A stretch of 64,000 bases of DNA, from positions 45,498,066 to 45,562,065 of the forward strand of contig NC_080042.1 in NCBI RefSeq assembly GCF_012489685.1, read 5' to 3'. Under the pieces are notes generated by a model. That model had not been told where the DNA came from and did no database searches. It worked only from the letters and a program-made list of their open reading frames with translations. The stretch is from Lotus japonicus. Its lineage: Eukaryota; Streptophyta; Magnoliopsida; Fabales; Fabaceae. Below, one piece after another: positions 22,325-33,686 of this stretch (position 1 is its first letter; each line of letters begins with the position of its first letter). The translations under genes were made by a program, and so were the position numbers.

Positions 22325-25300
22325 GCCTGGAGGCGAAGTTGGCTTCGGAGGAAATGAATGTTGGGTCCAGGTGGGCCAGCATCCTGCCTGCAGGTAGCAT
22401 TCGAAACGGGGCGCTGTCTGCTACGCTATAAGAAATAACGTTGCGCCCTCACTAACACCAATTGGTTTTGGCGTAGTGGTAAGCGCGTGATCCTACAATG
22501 AAAAGGGTAAAATTATTGGTACTGGTACTATTTGTGTAGATAGTAGTCCATGCATTGATAATGTTTTATTGGTAGACGGCTTAACACATAACTTATTGTC
22601 TATAAGTCAATTAGCTGACAAGGGTTATGATGTTATATTCAATCAAAAGTCCTGCCGGGCTGTAAGTCAGATCGATGGCTCTGTTCTGTTTAACAGCAAG
22701 AGGAAGAACAACATCTATAAGATCAGATTATCTGAGTTGGAGGCTCAGAATGTGAAGTTCCTTCTGTCTGTTAATGAAGAGCAGTGGGTATGGCATAGAC
22801 GGTTAGGGCATGCCAGTATGAGAAAGATTTCTCAGCTGAGCAAGCTAAACCTTGTCAGGGGCTTACCCAATCTGAAGTTCGCTTCAGACGCTCTTTGTGA
22901 AGCATGTCAGAAAGGCAAATTCACAAAAGTCCCTTTCAAGGCAAAGAATGTTGTCTCAACCTCAAGGCCGTTAGAACTTCTGCATATCGACCTGTTTGGA
23001 CCAGTGAAAACTGAGTCTATAGGTGGCAAGAGATATGGGATGGTTATCGTTGATGACTATAGCCGCTGGACATGGGTAAAGTTTCTAACCCGCAAGGATG
23101 AGTCTCATGCTGTGTTCTCTACCTTCATTGCTCAAGTGCAAAACGAGAAGGCTTGTAGAATTGTGCATGTCAGAAGTGACCATGGTGGAGAGTTTGAGAA
23201 TGACAAGTTTGAGAGTCTGTTTGATTCCTATGGAATTACACATGATTTCTCTTGTCCCAGAACTCCTCAACAAAATGGTGTTGTTGAGAGGAAGAACAGA
23301 ACTCTTCAGGAGATGGCTAGAACCATGCTCCAAGAAACTGGCATGGCTAAGCACTTTTGGGCAGAGGCAGTAAATACAGCATGTTACATTCAGAACAGAA
23401 TCTCTGTGAGACCAATTCTGAATAAGACTCCTTATGAATTGTGGAAGAACATAAAACCCAACATTTCTTATTTTCATCCTTTTGGCTGTGTTTGTTATGT
23501 TCTCAATACTAAGGATAGATTGCATAAATTTGATGCTAAATCTTCTAAGTGTCTATTACTTGGTTATTCTGACAGATCTAAAGGTTTTAGATTTTATAAT
23601 ACTGATGCTAAGACTATTGAAGAATCTATTCATGTTAGATTTGATGATAAGCTTGACTCTGACCAGTCAAAGCTAGTTGAAAAGTTTGCAGATTTAAGCA
23701 TTAATGTTTCTGACAAAGGCAAAGCTCCAGAGGAAGTTGAGCCAGAGGAAGATGAACCAGAGGAAGAAGCTGGTCCCTCTAACTCACAAACTCTGAAGAA
23801 GAGCAGAATCACTGCAGCTCATCCTAAGGAATTGATTCTGGGCAACAAAGATGAACCAGTCAGAACCAGATCTGCCTTCAGACCCTCTGAAGAGACCTTG
23901 CTGAGTCTGAAAGGATTGGTGTCCTTAATTGAACCCAAGTCCATAGATGAAGCTCTTCAGGACAAGGATTGGATTCTGGCCATGGAAGAAGAATTGAATC
24001 AATTCTCCAAGAACGATGTTTGGAGCTTAGTGAAGAAGCCTGAGAATGTCCATGTTATTGGAACGAAATGGGTATTCAGAAACAAGCTAAATGAGAAAGG
24101 AGATGTAGTCAGAAACAAGGCAAGGCTAGTTGCTCAAGGCTACAGCCAGCAGGAAGGAATAGACTACACTGAAACATTTGCTCCAGTAGCAAGACTGGAG
24201 GCAATCAGACTATTGATTTCTTTCTCAGTAAATCACAACATAGTTCTACATCAGATGGACGTAAAGAGTGCCTTCCTAAATGGTTATATCTCAGAGGAAG
24301 TCTATGTTCATCAACCCCCAGGTTTTGAAGATGAAAAGAAACCAGACCATGTGTTCAAATTGAAGAAATCACTCTACGGTCTGAAGCAAGCTCCCAGAGC
24401 ATGGTATGAGAGACTTAGCTCATTCCTTCTGGAGAATGAGTTTGTAAGGGGTAAAGTAGATACAACTCTCTTTTGCAAGACTTATAAAGATGATATCTTA
24501 ATTGTGCAAATTTATGTTGATGATATTATATTTGGTTCTGCTAATCAATCTCTATGCAAAGAATTTTCTGAGATGATGCAGGCTGAATTTGAGATGAGTA
24601 TGATGGGAGAATTAAAGTACTTTCTGGGAATACAAGTTGATCAAACACCAGAAGGAACATATATCCATCAGAGCAAGTACACTAAAGAACTTCTGAAGAA
24701 GTTCAATATGCTGGAATCTACAGTGGCCAAGACTCCAATGCATCCAACATGCATTCTGGAAAAAGAAGATATAAGTGGTAAAGTATGTCAGAAGCTCTAT
24801 CGTGGCATGATAGGTTCACTTCTATACTTAACTGCATCTAGGCCAGACATACTATTTAGTGTTCATTTATGTGCTCGTTTCCAATCAGATCCAAGGGAAA
24901 CCCACTTAACTGCTGTTAAGAGGATCCTAAGGTATCTGAAAGGCACCACTAACCTTGGCTTGATGTATAAGAAAACATCAGAGTATAAGCTTTCAGGTTA
25001 TTGTGATGCTGATTATGCTGGAGATAGAACAGAGAGAAAAAGTACTTCTGGAAATTGTCAATTTCTGGGAAGCAATCTAGTCTCATGGGCAAGCAAGAGG
25101 CAATCAACCATTGCTCTATCAACTGCAGAGGCAGAATATATCTCAGCAGCAATATGCAGCACTCAGATGCTCTGGATGAAACATCAGCTGGAGGATTATC
25201 AGATCCTTGAGAGCAATATCCCAATCTATTGTGATAACACTGTTGCAATTTCGTTGAGCAAGAACCCTATCTTGCACTCAAGGGCAAAGCACATTGAGGT

Positions 25301-25460
25301 AAAGTATCACTTCATTAGAGATTATGTGCAGAAGGGCGTACTTCTTCTGAAGTTTGTTGATACTGACCATCAATGGGCAGATATCTTTACAAAGCCCTTA
25401 GCTGAAGATAGATTTAATTTTATTATGAAGAATCTAAACATGGACTTTTGTCCAGAGTGA
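22164..25460 (+). pseudogene. SIRE-R pol: protease, integrase, reverse transcriptase, RNase H; interrupted by a small solo LTR
   Basis: The pol frame is open from 22164. It carries the protease WYLDSGCSRHMTG just before the 22359-22497 insertion, and a stop codon at 22395 lies inside the insert. The insert plus duplication is 144 bases, so the frame is unchanged beyond it and runs uninterrupted to 25460 (about 985 codons). Integrase has HRRLGHAS and CEACQKGK (HHCC), then [18 protein letters not shown] and NGVVERKNR (DDE). Reverse transcriptase has [28 protein letters not shown] and YVDDIIFG. RNase H has [19 protein letters not shown] and [12 protein letters not shown]. All catalytic boxes are present. 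Only the small insertion stops expression of a complete polyprotein. Confidence 0.93.
22354..22502 (-). mobile_element. 139-bp solo LTR (TRIM-like) inside SIRE-R pol, TSD ATGAA
   Basis: SIRE-L has an uninterrupted GGNEKGKI coding stretch here, so the insert is clear. It runs 22359-22497 and is flanked by ATGAA at 22354-22358 and 22498-22502. On the minus strand it begins TGTAGGATCACGCGC and ends GGACCCAACA, so it has TG...CA ends and a 5-bp duplication. These are the marks of an LTR. At 139 bp it is the size of a TRIM LTR. Strand is assigned on the TGTAGGATC start and is tentative. A tRNA box A-like TGGCGTAGTGG is present on the plus strand, so a SINE was considered, but there is no A-rich tail. 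Confidence 0.72.
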
Positions 25461-25903
25461 AGATAGATCAGAACCTCTGACTATGATACTTCTTGATCAG
25501 AAGATGTCTAGTCCAGAAGGTAACTCAATCAGAGTGTGTGTGCCCACTGGTACTGACTCTGAAGCTGAGACAACAACACGTGCGTCAGAATTTCTGATGC
25601 ATAGTTCCTTGTGCCCGTGTGACAGTCTGTTGTGATTGCGTGTAGATATGCTTATCTCCTGTGTGTGATTGTGTATTTTACTGTTACTATCTATCTTTAA
25701 TTTTCAACCGTTGATCTTAAAGTGCTTTTTGAATCAACAACGGTTATTTGATAAAACCCACTATACACACACGTTCTCTCTCACTTCCGGTTTTCACTCT
25801 CGCACTCCCTGCTTTTCAAAACCGCCTCCTTCGTGATTTCTCTCTCGATCTCTCTTCATCCTTCAAACTTCATCTTCTACCTCAAACCTTCAACCTCTTC
25901 AAA
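25461..25903 (+). other. SIRE-R spacer between pol and extra ORF
   Basis: This 443-bp non-coding stretch has a CT-rich leader just before the ATG (TTCTCTCTCGATCTCTCTTC). The extra ORF is therefore not fused to pol by stop-codon readthrough, as proposed for soybean SIRE1. A subgenomic or spliced RNA would be needed. I see no clear TATA box; CTATACACACACG near 25761 is the only weak candidate. Confidence 0.55.
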
Positions 25904-28752
25904 ATGGTGAGACAAACCAGAAGATCTACTGCAGATGCACCTCAGTTCCCTCACATGGTAGTCGGTTTGGCAACGGGTCAACGGGGCTCTGAGAACCCAG
26001 CACAAGAACAAGCTCAAGCTCAAGAGGAGATTGTTCCTATTGCAGAACGGGGCTGTGCCGTTCACTGTGTATTTCCTCCTGAGGAACTCCAAGTCCTTGC
26101 AGAATGGAGATTCAACCTCGACAACTTGGCTGCAAATGGGTTTGATCTTCGTCCTGAAGTCCAAGCTCAAGGTTGGGGAAACTACTTCAATCGACTTCGA
26201 GGACCGGTGTATGAGAAGCTGGTAAAGGAATTCTGGAAGCACGCCGACTGTGATGACACTCAGGTGGTTTCTTACATACTGGGTAGGAAGATCATCATCA
26301 CGGAGAAGTCATTCGTGAATCTGCTAGGTGCAGAAACTGCTCATGGGTATCGGTTCTCACTGACGGAATCGAAGCTGAAACCCAGAACCAAGGACATCGT
26401 CAACAAGGCCCTGTACACCACCTTCAAACCGGGCAAGACGAGCTACAAAGTGATGGACCTTCACCCCAAACTCAGGGTCTGGCACAAGATCCTGCTCAAC
26501 TGCATCAATCAACGACCAAAGGGCAGTTCTCCAGACTACATCAACTTCAATCAGAAGGCGATGCTGTTCTTCATTCAAGACAAGGAGAAGATCTGCCTTC
26601 CCTACTTCCTGTTCTCCTATTTGAAGGAATGCATCCGGAAGTCTCGCACCACCTCCTCCATCAAGTCAGCCATCAAATATATCCCTTTTGGGAGGCTGCT
26701 CTCAGACTTTCTCATTGAAAGCAACTTGGTGCAAGATTTGATCAATGCTGGTTGCACAGAGGACTTGAGCACAATTGTTAGCGATGTCTTCACTGCCAAC
26801 TCTCTGAAGAAGATGGGCTTAGTCCAGAAGAAGATTGCTCCTGCTCATGAGGACACATCTTCTGAGATCAGAGGCAGAAGAATGCCTCTGAATGACTACC
26901 CTCTGTGGACTCAAGCAGACCATCCTGAAGCCATCAGATGCTATGTTGAAGACCTCAGGGCTCAAGGATTCGAGATTGACCTTGATGATTTCGTCAGCAG
27001 ACTTCCACCAGCTCCAGAGTTTCCTTCTCCTCCCAAGAAGAAAACCAAGAGGAAGATGGTTCTGGACGAATCCTCAGAGGAATCTGATGTCCCTCTGGTC
27101 AAGAAGGCGAAGAGCAAGCCTGATGATGATGATGGTGATGATAGTGAGGATGGTCCTCCAAAGAAGAAGCAGAAGAAAGTCAGAATTGTGGTGAAGCCTA
27201 CTCGGGTGGAACCAGCTGCTGCAGAGGTCAGAAGGACTGAAGCTCCTGCCAGAGTGACTCGATCATCAGCACATACAAGTAAGCCTGCACTTACCTCTGA
27301 TGATGATTGAATTTATTTGATGCACTCCCAATTTCTGCCTTACTCCAACACTCTTCAAATCCCCTCACTCCTATTCCTGAATCCCAGCCAGCCGCACAAA
27401 CCACCTCTCCACCACATTCCCCAAGATCTTCATTCTTTCAACCTTCTCCTACTGAAGCACCACTCTGGAACTTGCTTCAGAACCAACCCTCTAGGTCAGA
27501 AGATCCAACCTCTCTCCTTACCATTCCATACGACCCATTACTTTCTGAACCCATCATCCAAAACCAACCAGAACCCAAACCAACAGATCCACAACCCAGA
27601 ACGTCTGATCACTCTGCTCCCAGAGCATCAGCACGTCCTGCTGTCAGAACCACGGATACAGACTCTTCATCAGCCTTCACACCTGTATCCTTCCCCATCA
27701 ATGTCATTGACTCTCCTCCCTCCAATACCTCTGAATCACTTAGAAAATTCATGGAGGTTAGGAAAGAGAAGGTATCTGCCTTGGAAGAATATTACCTTAC
27801 CTGTCCAAGCCCTAGGCAATATCCTGGCCCTAGACCTGAACGTCTAGTTGACCCAGATGAACCTATCTTGGCCAATCCTATCCAAGAGGCAGACCCCTTA
27901 GTCCAACAGGCTCACCCTGTCCCTGACCAACAAGAGCCAATTCAACCAGACCCTGAACCTGAACAATCAGTATCTAACCAATCCTCGGTTAGATCACCTC
28001 ACCCTCTGGTTGAAACTTCAGACCCTCACCGTGGAACCTCTGAACCCAATGCTCCCATAATTAACATTGGTTCTCCACAAGGTGCCTCTGAAGCTCATAG
28101 CAGCAATCACCCAGCCTCTCCTGCACCCAACCTCTCCATCATTCCCTATACTCACCTTCAACCCACATCTCTCTCTGAGTGCATCAATATTTTCAATCAT
28201 GAAGCCTCCTTGAGGCTCCGCAATGTGCACGGTCAGACTGACCTCAGTGAGAATGCTGAAAATGTGGCTGATGAGTGGAACAATTTGAGCACTTGGCTGG
28301 TGGCTCAGTTTCCCGTTATGCTGCAGCTCCTGCATGCAGAGGGAAGTCAGAGCATTGAGGCTGCAAAGCAAAGGTTTGCTAGGAGGGTGGCTCTTCATGA
28401 ACTCGAACAGAGAACCAAGCTTCTTGAAGCCATTGACGAAGCCAAGAGACAGAAAGAACAAGAAGAAGAAGCTGCCCGTCAAGCAGCAGCTCAGGCTGAA
28501 CAAGCCAGACTTGAGGCAGAACGTCTTGAAGCTGAGGCTGAGGCAGAGCGACTTGCACCAGTTATGTTTACTCCTGCTGCTTCTGCTTCCATTCCAGAAC
28601 CTCAAGCTGCTCAGAACGTTCCTTCCAGCTCTACTCCGACAAGCTCATCCAGACTCGACATCATGGAACAACGTCTTGACACTCATGAATCCATGCTGAT
28701 TGAGATGAAGCACATGATGATGGAACTTCTGCGCCGTACTGACAAATCTTAG
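25904..28752 (+). pseudogene. SIRE-R extra ORF (env-like position), one-base frameshift
   Basis: The likely start is the ATG at 25904 (MVRQTRRSTADAPQ) after a CT-rich leader; the frame is open from 25748 but upstream Met is less likely. Residues about 60-310 form a conserved domain resembling the putative plant transposon protein family (VKEFWKHADCDDTQVVSY, LLNCINQRPKGSSPDY, IKYIPFGRLLSDF). A basic Lys-rich stretch (KKKTKRK, PPKKKQKK) could be a nuclear signal. A Pro/Ser-rich linker and an Ala/Glu coiled coil (EEEAARQAAAQAEQARLEAE) follow, then a final amphipathic helix. A single-base loss at about 27306 (SDDD then TGA, against SDEDDLNL in SIRE-L) splits it into 25904-27310 and 27307-28752. 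No signal peptide or transmembrane segment is visible. Confidence 0.82.
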
Positions 28753-28966
28753 TTTTTTAGGATCTCTTCTTTTTCTTCCTTTTCCTTTTTATTTAACGTT
28801 GTTTTATTTAAACTCTGCTTATTTACTTCCTTTAATTTGTTCATTTGTGATTCTATATGCATATATCTATATATATTTGTGTCACATATGTTTGCAAAAC
28901 CTGTTTTATTCATAATTGTTCTATGTTTACATCATAATTCTTTCCATCATACATTATTCCCTATAT

Positions 28967-29359
28967 CTAGAATGGAGGATCCTTCCTCATTCTTCTGCAT
29001 TCTTGGCGCTGCTCCACTCTTTCCTTCTCCAGACGATCCAATGCATACTCTATGTTGCCGAGTTTGATGCTCAGATCATCTTTTTCTAGACTATCTTCTG
29101 TCGTCTTGAGTCTCTTTTCCACAGTCTCCTTCTCTTCCAGCAGATTCAGCTCCCGCTGGCAAAGCTCCTGAATCTCTTCCACGAAGCAGAGGAACTCCTT
29201 CAGATCTTTCTCCATCTCTGGACCAAGATCTTCTTCAAGCAGTGTCTTCGTCAGCTCTTGTATGGTCTTTGTACCATCGGGATGCCTAATATTGAGGAAC
29301 ATATCTTCCTCAAACGCCTTCCTTCTGAGCTCTTCTAATGCCATTCTGTATGATGCCAT
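28967..29359 (-). CDS. SIRE-R antisense ORF, 130-residue coiled-coil protein
   Basis: This ORF lies opposite to the element's genes, between the extra ORF and the 3' LTR. It begins MASYRMALEELRRKAFEEDM and is highly charged and helical almost throughout, with heptad-like runs such as ELNLLEEKETVEKRLKTTE. It ends RRMRKDPPF. A TATA box (TATATAAAG on the minus strand, 29411-29419) lies 52 bases upstream of the ATG, and the ATG is the first one downstream of it. I do not recognise a family. The ATG context (AAAAATGGC) is good for plants. It may be a captured host gene fragment or an element-borne accessory gene. Whether SIRE-L carries it cannot be seen because that region lies outside the window. 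Confidence 0.6.
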   Translation of the reverse strand: MASYRMALEELRRKAFEEDMFLNIRHPDGTKTIQELTKTLLEEDLGPEMEKDLKEFLCFVEEIQELCQRELNLLEEKETVEKRLKTTEDSLEKDDLSIKLGNIEYALDRLEKERVEQRQECRRMRKDPPF

Positions 29360-29410
29360 TTTTCTTACTGAAAATTATTCGAGATGTGAAGCTTACCTTT
29401 CTCTCCAACG

Positions 29411-29419
29411 CTTTATATA
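29411..29419 (-). promoter_or_regulatory. TATA box for the SIRE-R antisense ORF
   Basis: The minus strand reads CCTATATAAAGCG, followed about 52 bases later by the ATG at 29359. A start about 30 bases downstream of the TATA would give a 5' leader near 20 nt. Confidence 0.55.
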
Positions 29420-29607
29420 GGTTTCACTTTCTCTCTGAAAGTTATTGCTCTTACAGTTTCTCGAGGTTAAGTTCTTGGTAACTGACCCTTCTATTTACTC
29501 ACTTGACCGGTGGTAAACGTTCATCCCTTGCATTAACTCCTCTATTTATTATCGCCTCACTCTGATTCTTACATCGTCTTCATTTTCTTTAAACTTAGAC
29601 CTTCTCT

Positions 29608-30161
29608 AAGGGGGAGTACCTTGTACTTCAAGCTAAGTTTTTCACACCCCGAGCTTTTTGCTTATGACAAAAAGGGGGAGTAAACCCAGTTTTTGATGTG
29701 TAAGATGTGTTAGTGTGACTTATTTTTCTTTTGGAGATTTTAAGAGTTCCACCTTCATGACCATAGATGTGTCACTGGGCAAATACAAGGAATACATTTC
29801 ACTTCTTCTGAAGTGATTCTAAGTTGACTCTGATACCCAAGACTCTGATACCTTGTCCATGACTCTGATCACTTATGCGCTCTGATTATTCGTTTTTCAT
29901 CTATGTCATAAGCTTTTCACTCTGAACTCTTATATGATTTAGCTCAGAATCTAGACTTTACTAACGTTTTCATCAAGTATTAGATTCAGGGGGAGCTAAG
30001 CTCAGAATCAAGCAGTGACTTGAATTCAGAATGAGCAAGATAAACTATTCACATCAGGATAAGTCTTATTCTATATCTCTAAACTCTGAGTGAATTCAGT
30101 TTAATGTTTAAGAATTGTTCATCAAAAATCTTAGTTTTGTCATCATCAAAAAGGGGGAGAT
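29608..30161 (+). repeat. SIRE-R 3' non-coding region with four polypurine-tract-like motifs
   Basis: AAGGGGGAG occurs at 29608-29616, AAAAAGGGGGAG at 29669-29680, CAGGGGGAG at 29987-29995 and AAAAAGGGGGAGAT at 30148-30161. Only the last abuts the 3' LTR and must be the plus-strand primer in use. No gene is seen in 29420-30161; CTCTGA/TCAGAG words are common. Confidence 0.75.
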
Positions 30162-31384
30162 TGTAAGATCAAGTTTTGATCTAGTAGTACAACTCTATGT
30201 TTTGATGATTACAAGTTAACCTTTTGATATGAACAATTGTGGTACTCTAACGTGTTTTTCTGAGTGTGCTATTTACAGGCTCTGACCCTGACTCAATTTC
30301 ACACAAATCAGAAGCACTGTGTATAAAGGGTAACCCAAGCAACGCTTTCGCATTCACCATGTTCAGTATGAACAGTGGAAAAGCTTCAGAAGATCTGAAG
30401 CTATACAAACTCTGATGAGGACTCAGTCGCTAGAAGCTCTGATGATCCAGAAGTTCTGACAACCAAGAAACACTGAAGGTTCAGATGTTCCGATGGTGTA
30501 GAAGACTCTGAAGATCCAGAAGCTGAATAGTGGAAACTCTGAAGTCCAGAAGCAAGAAACTCTGAAGGCCATGTTCTTCCCTCTGAGTTCAGAATCAGAA
30601 GATACAATGGTCAGAGGATCTGTGCTTTCCCTCTGACTCTGATCAACCGGCTTCACAAGTTCCAATATGAAGTATTCCTCTGATCAGAAGTCTCCTAGGT
30701 TAAAAGGTCAAGTCGCTATCCAAGTACAAAAGCAAGTGTACCTTCCTGACGACCTACCTAACGTTCTCAGCCACAGCAGAAGCTGGATTTTCCAGAACTG
30801 CCCTCCAACGGTAGCATTTCCCATGCAACGCTCAACCCTAATCCTTGGAGTATATATAGAGGCTGAAGATTGAAAGAAGCGGCTAGAAGAAGAGAAGTGA
30901 ATACAAGAAGCAACACACGCGCAAGATATTCAAAATATTCTAAGCTTTCTTTCATCTTGTAATTTATTTAGTTTACACTCAGCTTATTCAGAAGCAAACC
31001 CTTGTAAACACCAACCTCAAACAGTTGTTTGATTTTCCTTTAGGAGATCAAGGTTGATCGGATCCTAGAGAAGACTAAGAGAGTGAATCTTAGTGTGAGC
31101 TAAGTCAGTGTAATTGTTAGTCACTTGTAGGTTTCAAGTGCAGTTGTAACTCTTACCTGATTAGTGGATTGCCTTCATTCTAAGAAGGAAGAAATCACCT
31201 TAACGGGTGGACTGGAGTAGCTTGAGTGATTTATCAAGTGAACCAGGATAAAATCCTTGTGTGCTTTTCTATCTCTATCTTTTGCATTTAGTTCTCGAAA
31301 AGATTTGTTAAAATCTTTAAGGTGGTAGTTTTGTACTGAAAACGTTATTCAAACCCCCCCTTTCTACCGTTTTTCATACCTTCA
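30162..31384 (+). repeat. SIRE-R 3' LTR (1223 bp)
   Basis: It is identical to 19119-20341 except for one base. It starts TGTAAGATCAAG directly after the polypurine tract and ends CCTTCA before the GTGTT duplication. Confidence 0.97.
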
Positions 31385-32379
31385 GTGTTCCGTTGGGAAG
31401 CAGAGCACCAAAAGGCATTTGATGAACTCAAAGAGTACCTGTCCAACCCACCTGTGATGGTACCGCCCGTAAGAGGGAGGCCAATGAAGTTGTATATCTC
31501 TGCCACAGATGAAACCATTGGAAGCATGCCATGTTTTACTTAAGTAGGGTGTTGAATGGCGCAGAAACTCGATACACCATGATCGAGAAATTGTGCTTAT
31601 GCTTGTACTTCTCTTGTGTAAAGCTGAAATATTATATAAAGTCAATCGATGTAATGGTTTTTTCTCATTATGATATAATAAAGCACATGTTATCCAAACC
31701 TATCTTGCACAGTCGAATTGGTAAATGGGCTTTGGCCCTAACCGAATATTCACTAACTTATGCCCCATTAAAAGCAATTAAGGGGCAAGCAGTGGCTGAT
31801 TTCTTGGCGGATCATACTCTGCCTAAAGAAATCATAACTTGCGTAGGCATCCAGCCTTGGAAGTTATTTTTCGACGGTTCTAGCCATAAAGATGGAACCG
31901 GAATTGGAATGTTCATAGTGTCCCCGCAGGGCATCCCCACTAAATTCAAATTTAGAATCAAGGATAATTGCTCAAATAATGAATTTGAGTATGAGGCGTT
32001 AATATCAGGCCTCGAGATCTTGCTAGCTCTTGGGGCAAAGAACGTTGTCGTAAAAGGAGATTCTGAGTTGGTAGTAAAGCAGCTCACCAAAGAATACAAG
32101 TGTGTTAGCGAGAATTTAGCCAGATATTATGTAAAAGCAAATAATTTGTTGGCTAAATTCAACGAGGCTGGAATAGGTCACGTTCCTAGAATAGATAACC
32201 AAGAAGCCAATGAATTGGCGCAGATAGATTCTGGGTACAGGATAGATAAACTAAAATTGAAAGAGTTAATTAAGATCAAAGAAAAGCTGAGCCCTTTGGA
32301 TCTCGACATTATGGTTATTGATAACCTAACCCCAATGATTGGAGAAAGCCAATTGTCGAGTACTTGCAGAACCCAGTAG
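31385..32379 (+). pseudogene. Tat-A RNase H and second (archaeal-type) RNase H
   Basis: This continues the reverse transcriptase frame after SIRE-R. The RNase H start shows FRWEAEHQKAFDELKEYL and LYISATDET. A small deletion near 31526 shifts the frame, which resumes with FYLSRVLNGAETRYTMIEK. From about 31855 a second RNase H domain is visible (LFFDGSSHKDGTGIG, NNEFEYEALISGLEI, VVKGDSELVVKQL, DNQEANELA), with the D-E-D-D pattern largely kept. This extra domain is diagnostic for the Tat lineage. The frame ends at 32377 and integrase continues in another phase. Confidence 0.9.
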
Positions 32380-33602
32380 GGTCGACTGATAGAAAAGTCA
32401 AGTACAGGGCTCTAAGTTATACCATCCTAGGCAACAAGTTGTTCAAAAAGAACGTCGACGGCACATTGTTGAAATGTTTAAGCGAGGGCGACGCATTCAT
32501 AGCCGTATTAGCCGCTCACGATGGCCTGTGTGGCGCTCACCAAGCAGGGGCAAAAATGAAATGGATCCTGTTTAGGCAAGGTTTGTATTGGCCAACTATC
32601 ATGAAAGATTGCATCGAATATGCAAAAGGCTGTCAAGATTGTCAGAAACATTCAGGAATCCAACACGTGCCAGCTAGCGAATTACATTCTGTTATCAAGC
32701 CATGGCCTTTTAGGGGATGGGCAATAGACTTAATTGGCGAGATTCACCCAGCCTCATCAAGGCAGCACAAATATATCATTGTGGCAGTCGACTATTTCAC
32801 TAAATGGGTCGAAGCCATTCCACTACAGAACGTGACACAAGAAACGGTGATCGAATTTATACAGAACCACATTGTGTATCGATTTGGATTACCAGAGTTA
32901 ATCACGACGGACCAAGGCATAGTGTTCGTGGGACGCAAAGTGGCGGCCTTTGCAGAATCCTGGGGCATCAAGCTTTTAACTTCGACCCCTTACTACGCTC
33001 AGGCGAATGGCCAAGTAGAGGCGGCCAATAAAATTCTAATAAGCTTAATCAAAAAGCATGTGGGTCGAAAACCAAAAAGCTGGCATGAGTCTTTGAGCCA
33101 AGTCCTGTGGGCTTACAGGAATTCACCAAGGGAAGCGACAGGAACAACACCTTTTCAACTTGCCTATGGCCAAGAAGCCGTGCTGCCCGCAGAAGTATAT
33201 TTGCAATCGTGTAGAATTGAAAGACAAGAGGAAATCCCAAGTGAAGTTTACTGGAATATGATGCTAGATGAATTGGTTAACCTCGACGAAGAAAGAATCT
33301 CGGCACAAGACGTTCTAACAAGACAAAAGGATCGCATAGCTAAAGCGTACAATAAAAAGGTTAAAGATCGATCTTTTGTCACAGGAGACTACGTGTGGAA
33401 AGTTATCCTCCCAATGGATAAGAAGGATAGGGCTTACGGGAAATGGACCCCCAATTGGGAAGGGCCATTTAAAGTCGAAAAAACATTACCTAATAATGCT
33501 TACGTGATTAAGGAATTGAGCAATCAGCGTCAGTGTGTTACGGTAAATGGCAAGTATCTAAAAGCATATAAGCCAATGTTGCATGAAATCAAAATTGAAT
33601 AA
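32364..33602 (+). pseudogene. Tat-A integrase
   Basis: This 412-codon ORF has the HHCC zinc finger (H..H..., CQDCQKH) and the DDE core (WAIDLIGEI, ELITTDQG, QVEAANKI). The C-terminal GDYVWKVILP and WTPNWEGPFKVEK region is also present. No chromodomain follows, as expected for Tat. It is the best-preserved part of Tat-A pol but is out of phase with the preceding RNase H ORF. It ends 85 bases before the stop of the antisense small ORF, so the two run towards each other. Confidence 0.92.
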
Positions 33603-33686
33603 AAGACAAACGTCGAGATTGCCAAATCGAATTCATTAGTCAAAAAGAGCATTACAGGTATGGCAAAATACAAATAAACTAGAACC

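Larger units (their letters stand above)
19114..31389 (+). mobile_element. SIRE-R: full-length, very young Sirevirus-type copia element with TSD GTGTT
   Basis: The element proper is 19119-31384 (12,266 bp), flanked by GTGTT at 19114-19118 and 31385-31389. Both LTRs are 1223 bp and I find only one difference (C versus A in AACCMTAATCC, 19795 against 30838). Removing the element and one duplication rejoins the Tat-A reverse transcriptase and RNase H frame exactly. Gene order is gag, protease-integrase-RT-RNase H, extra ORF, then an antisense ORF. At common plant LTR substitution rates one change implies tens of thousands of years at most. Defects seen are a 139-bp insertion in pol, a one-base loss in the extra ORF and a primer-site change. 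Confidence 0.97.

Noticed and set aside
22359..22497. tRNA gene in the small insertion
   Set aside because: A box A-like stretch is present, but no cloverleaf and no box B (GGTTCGANNCC) can be found.
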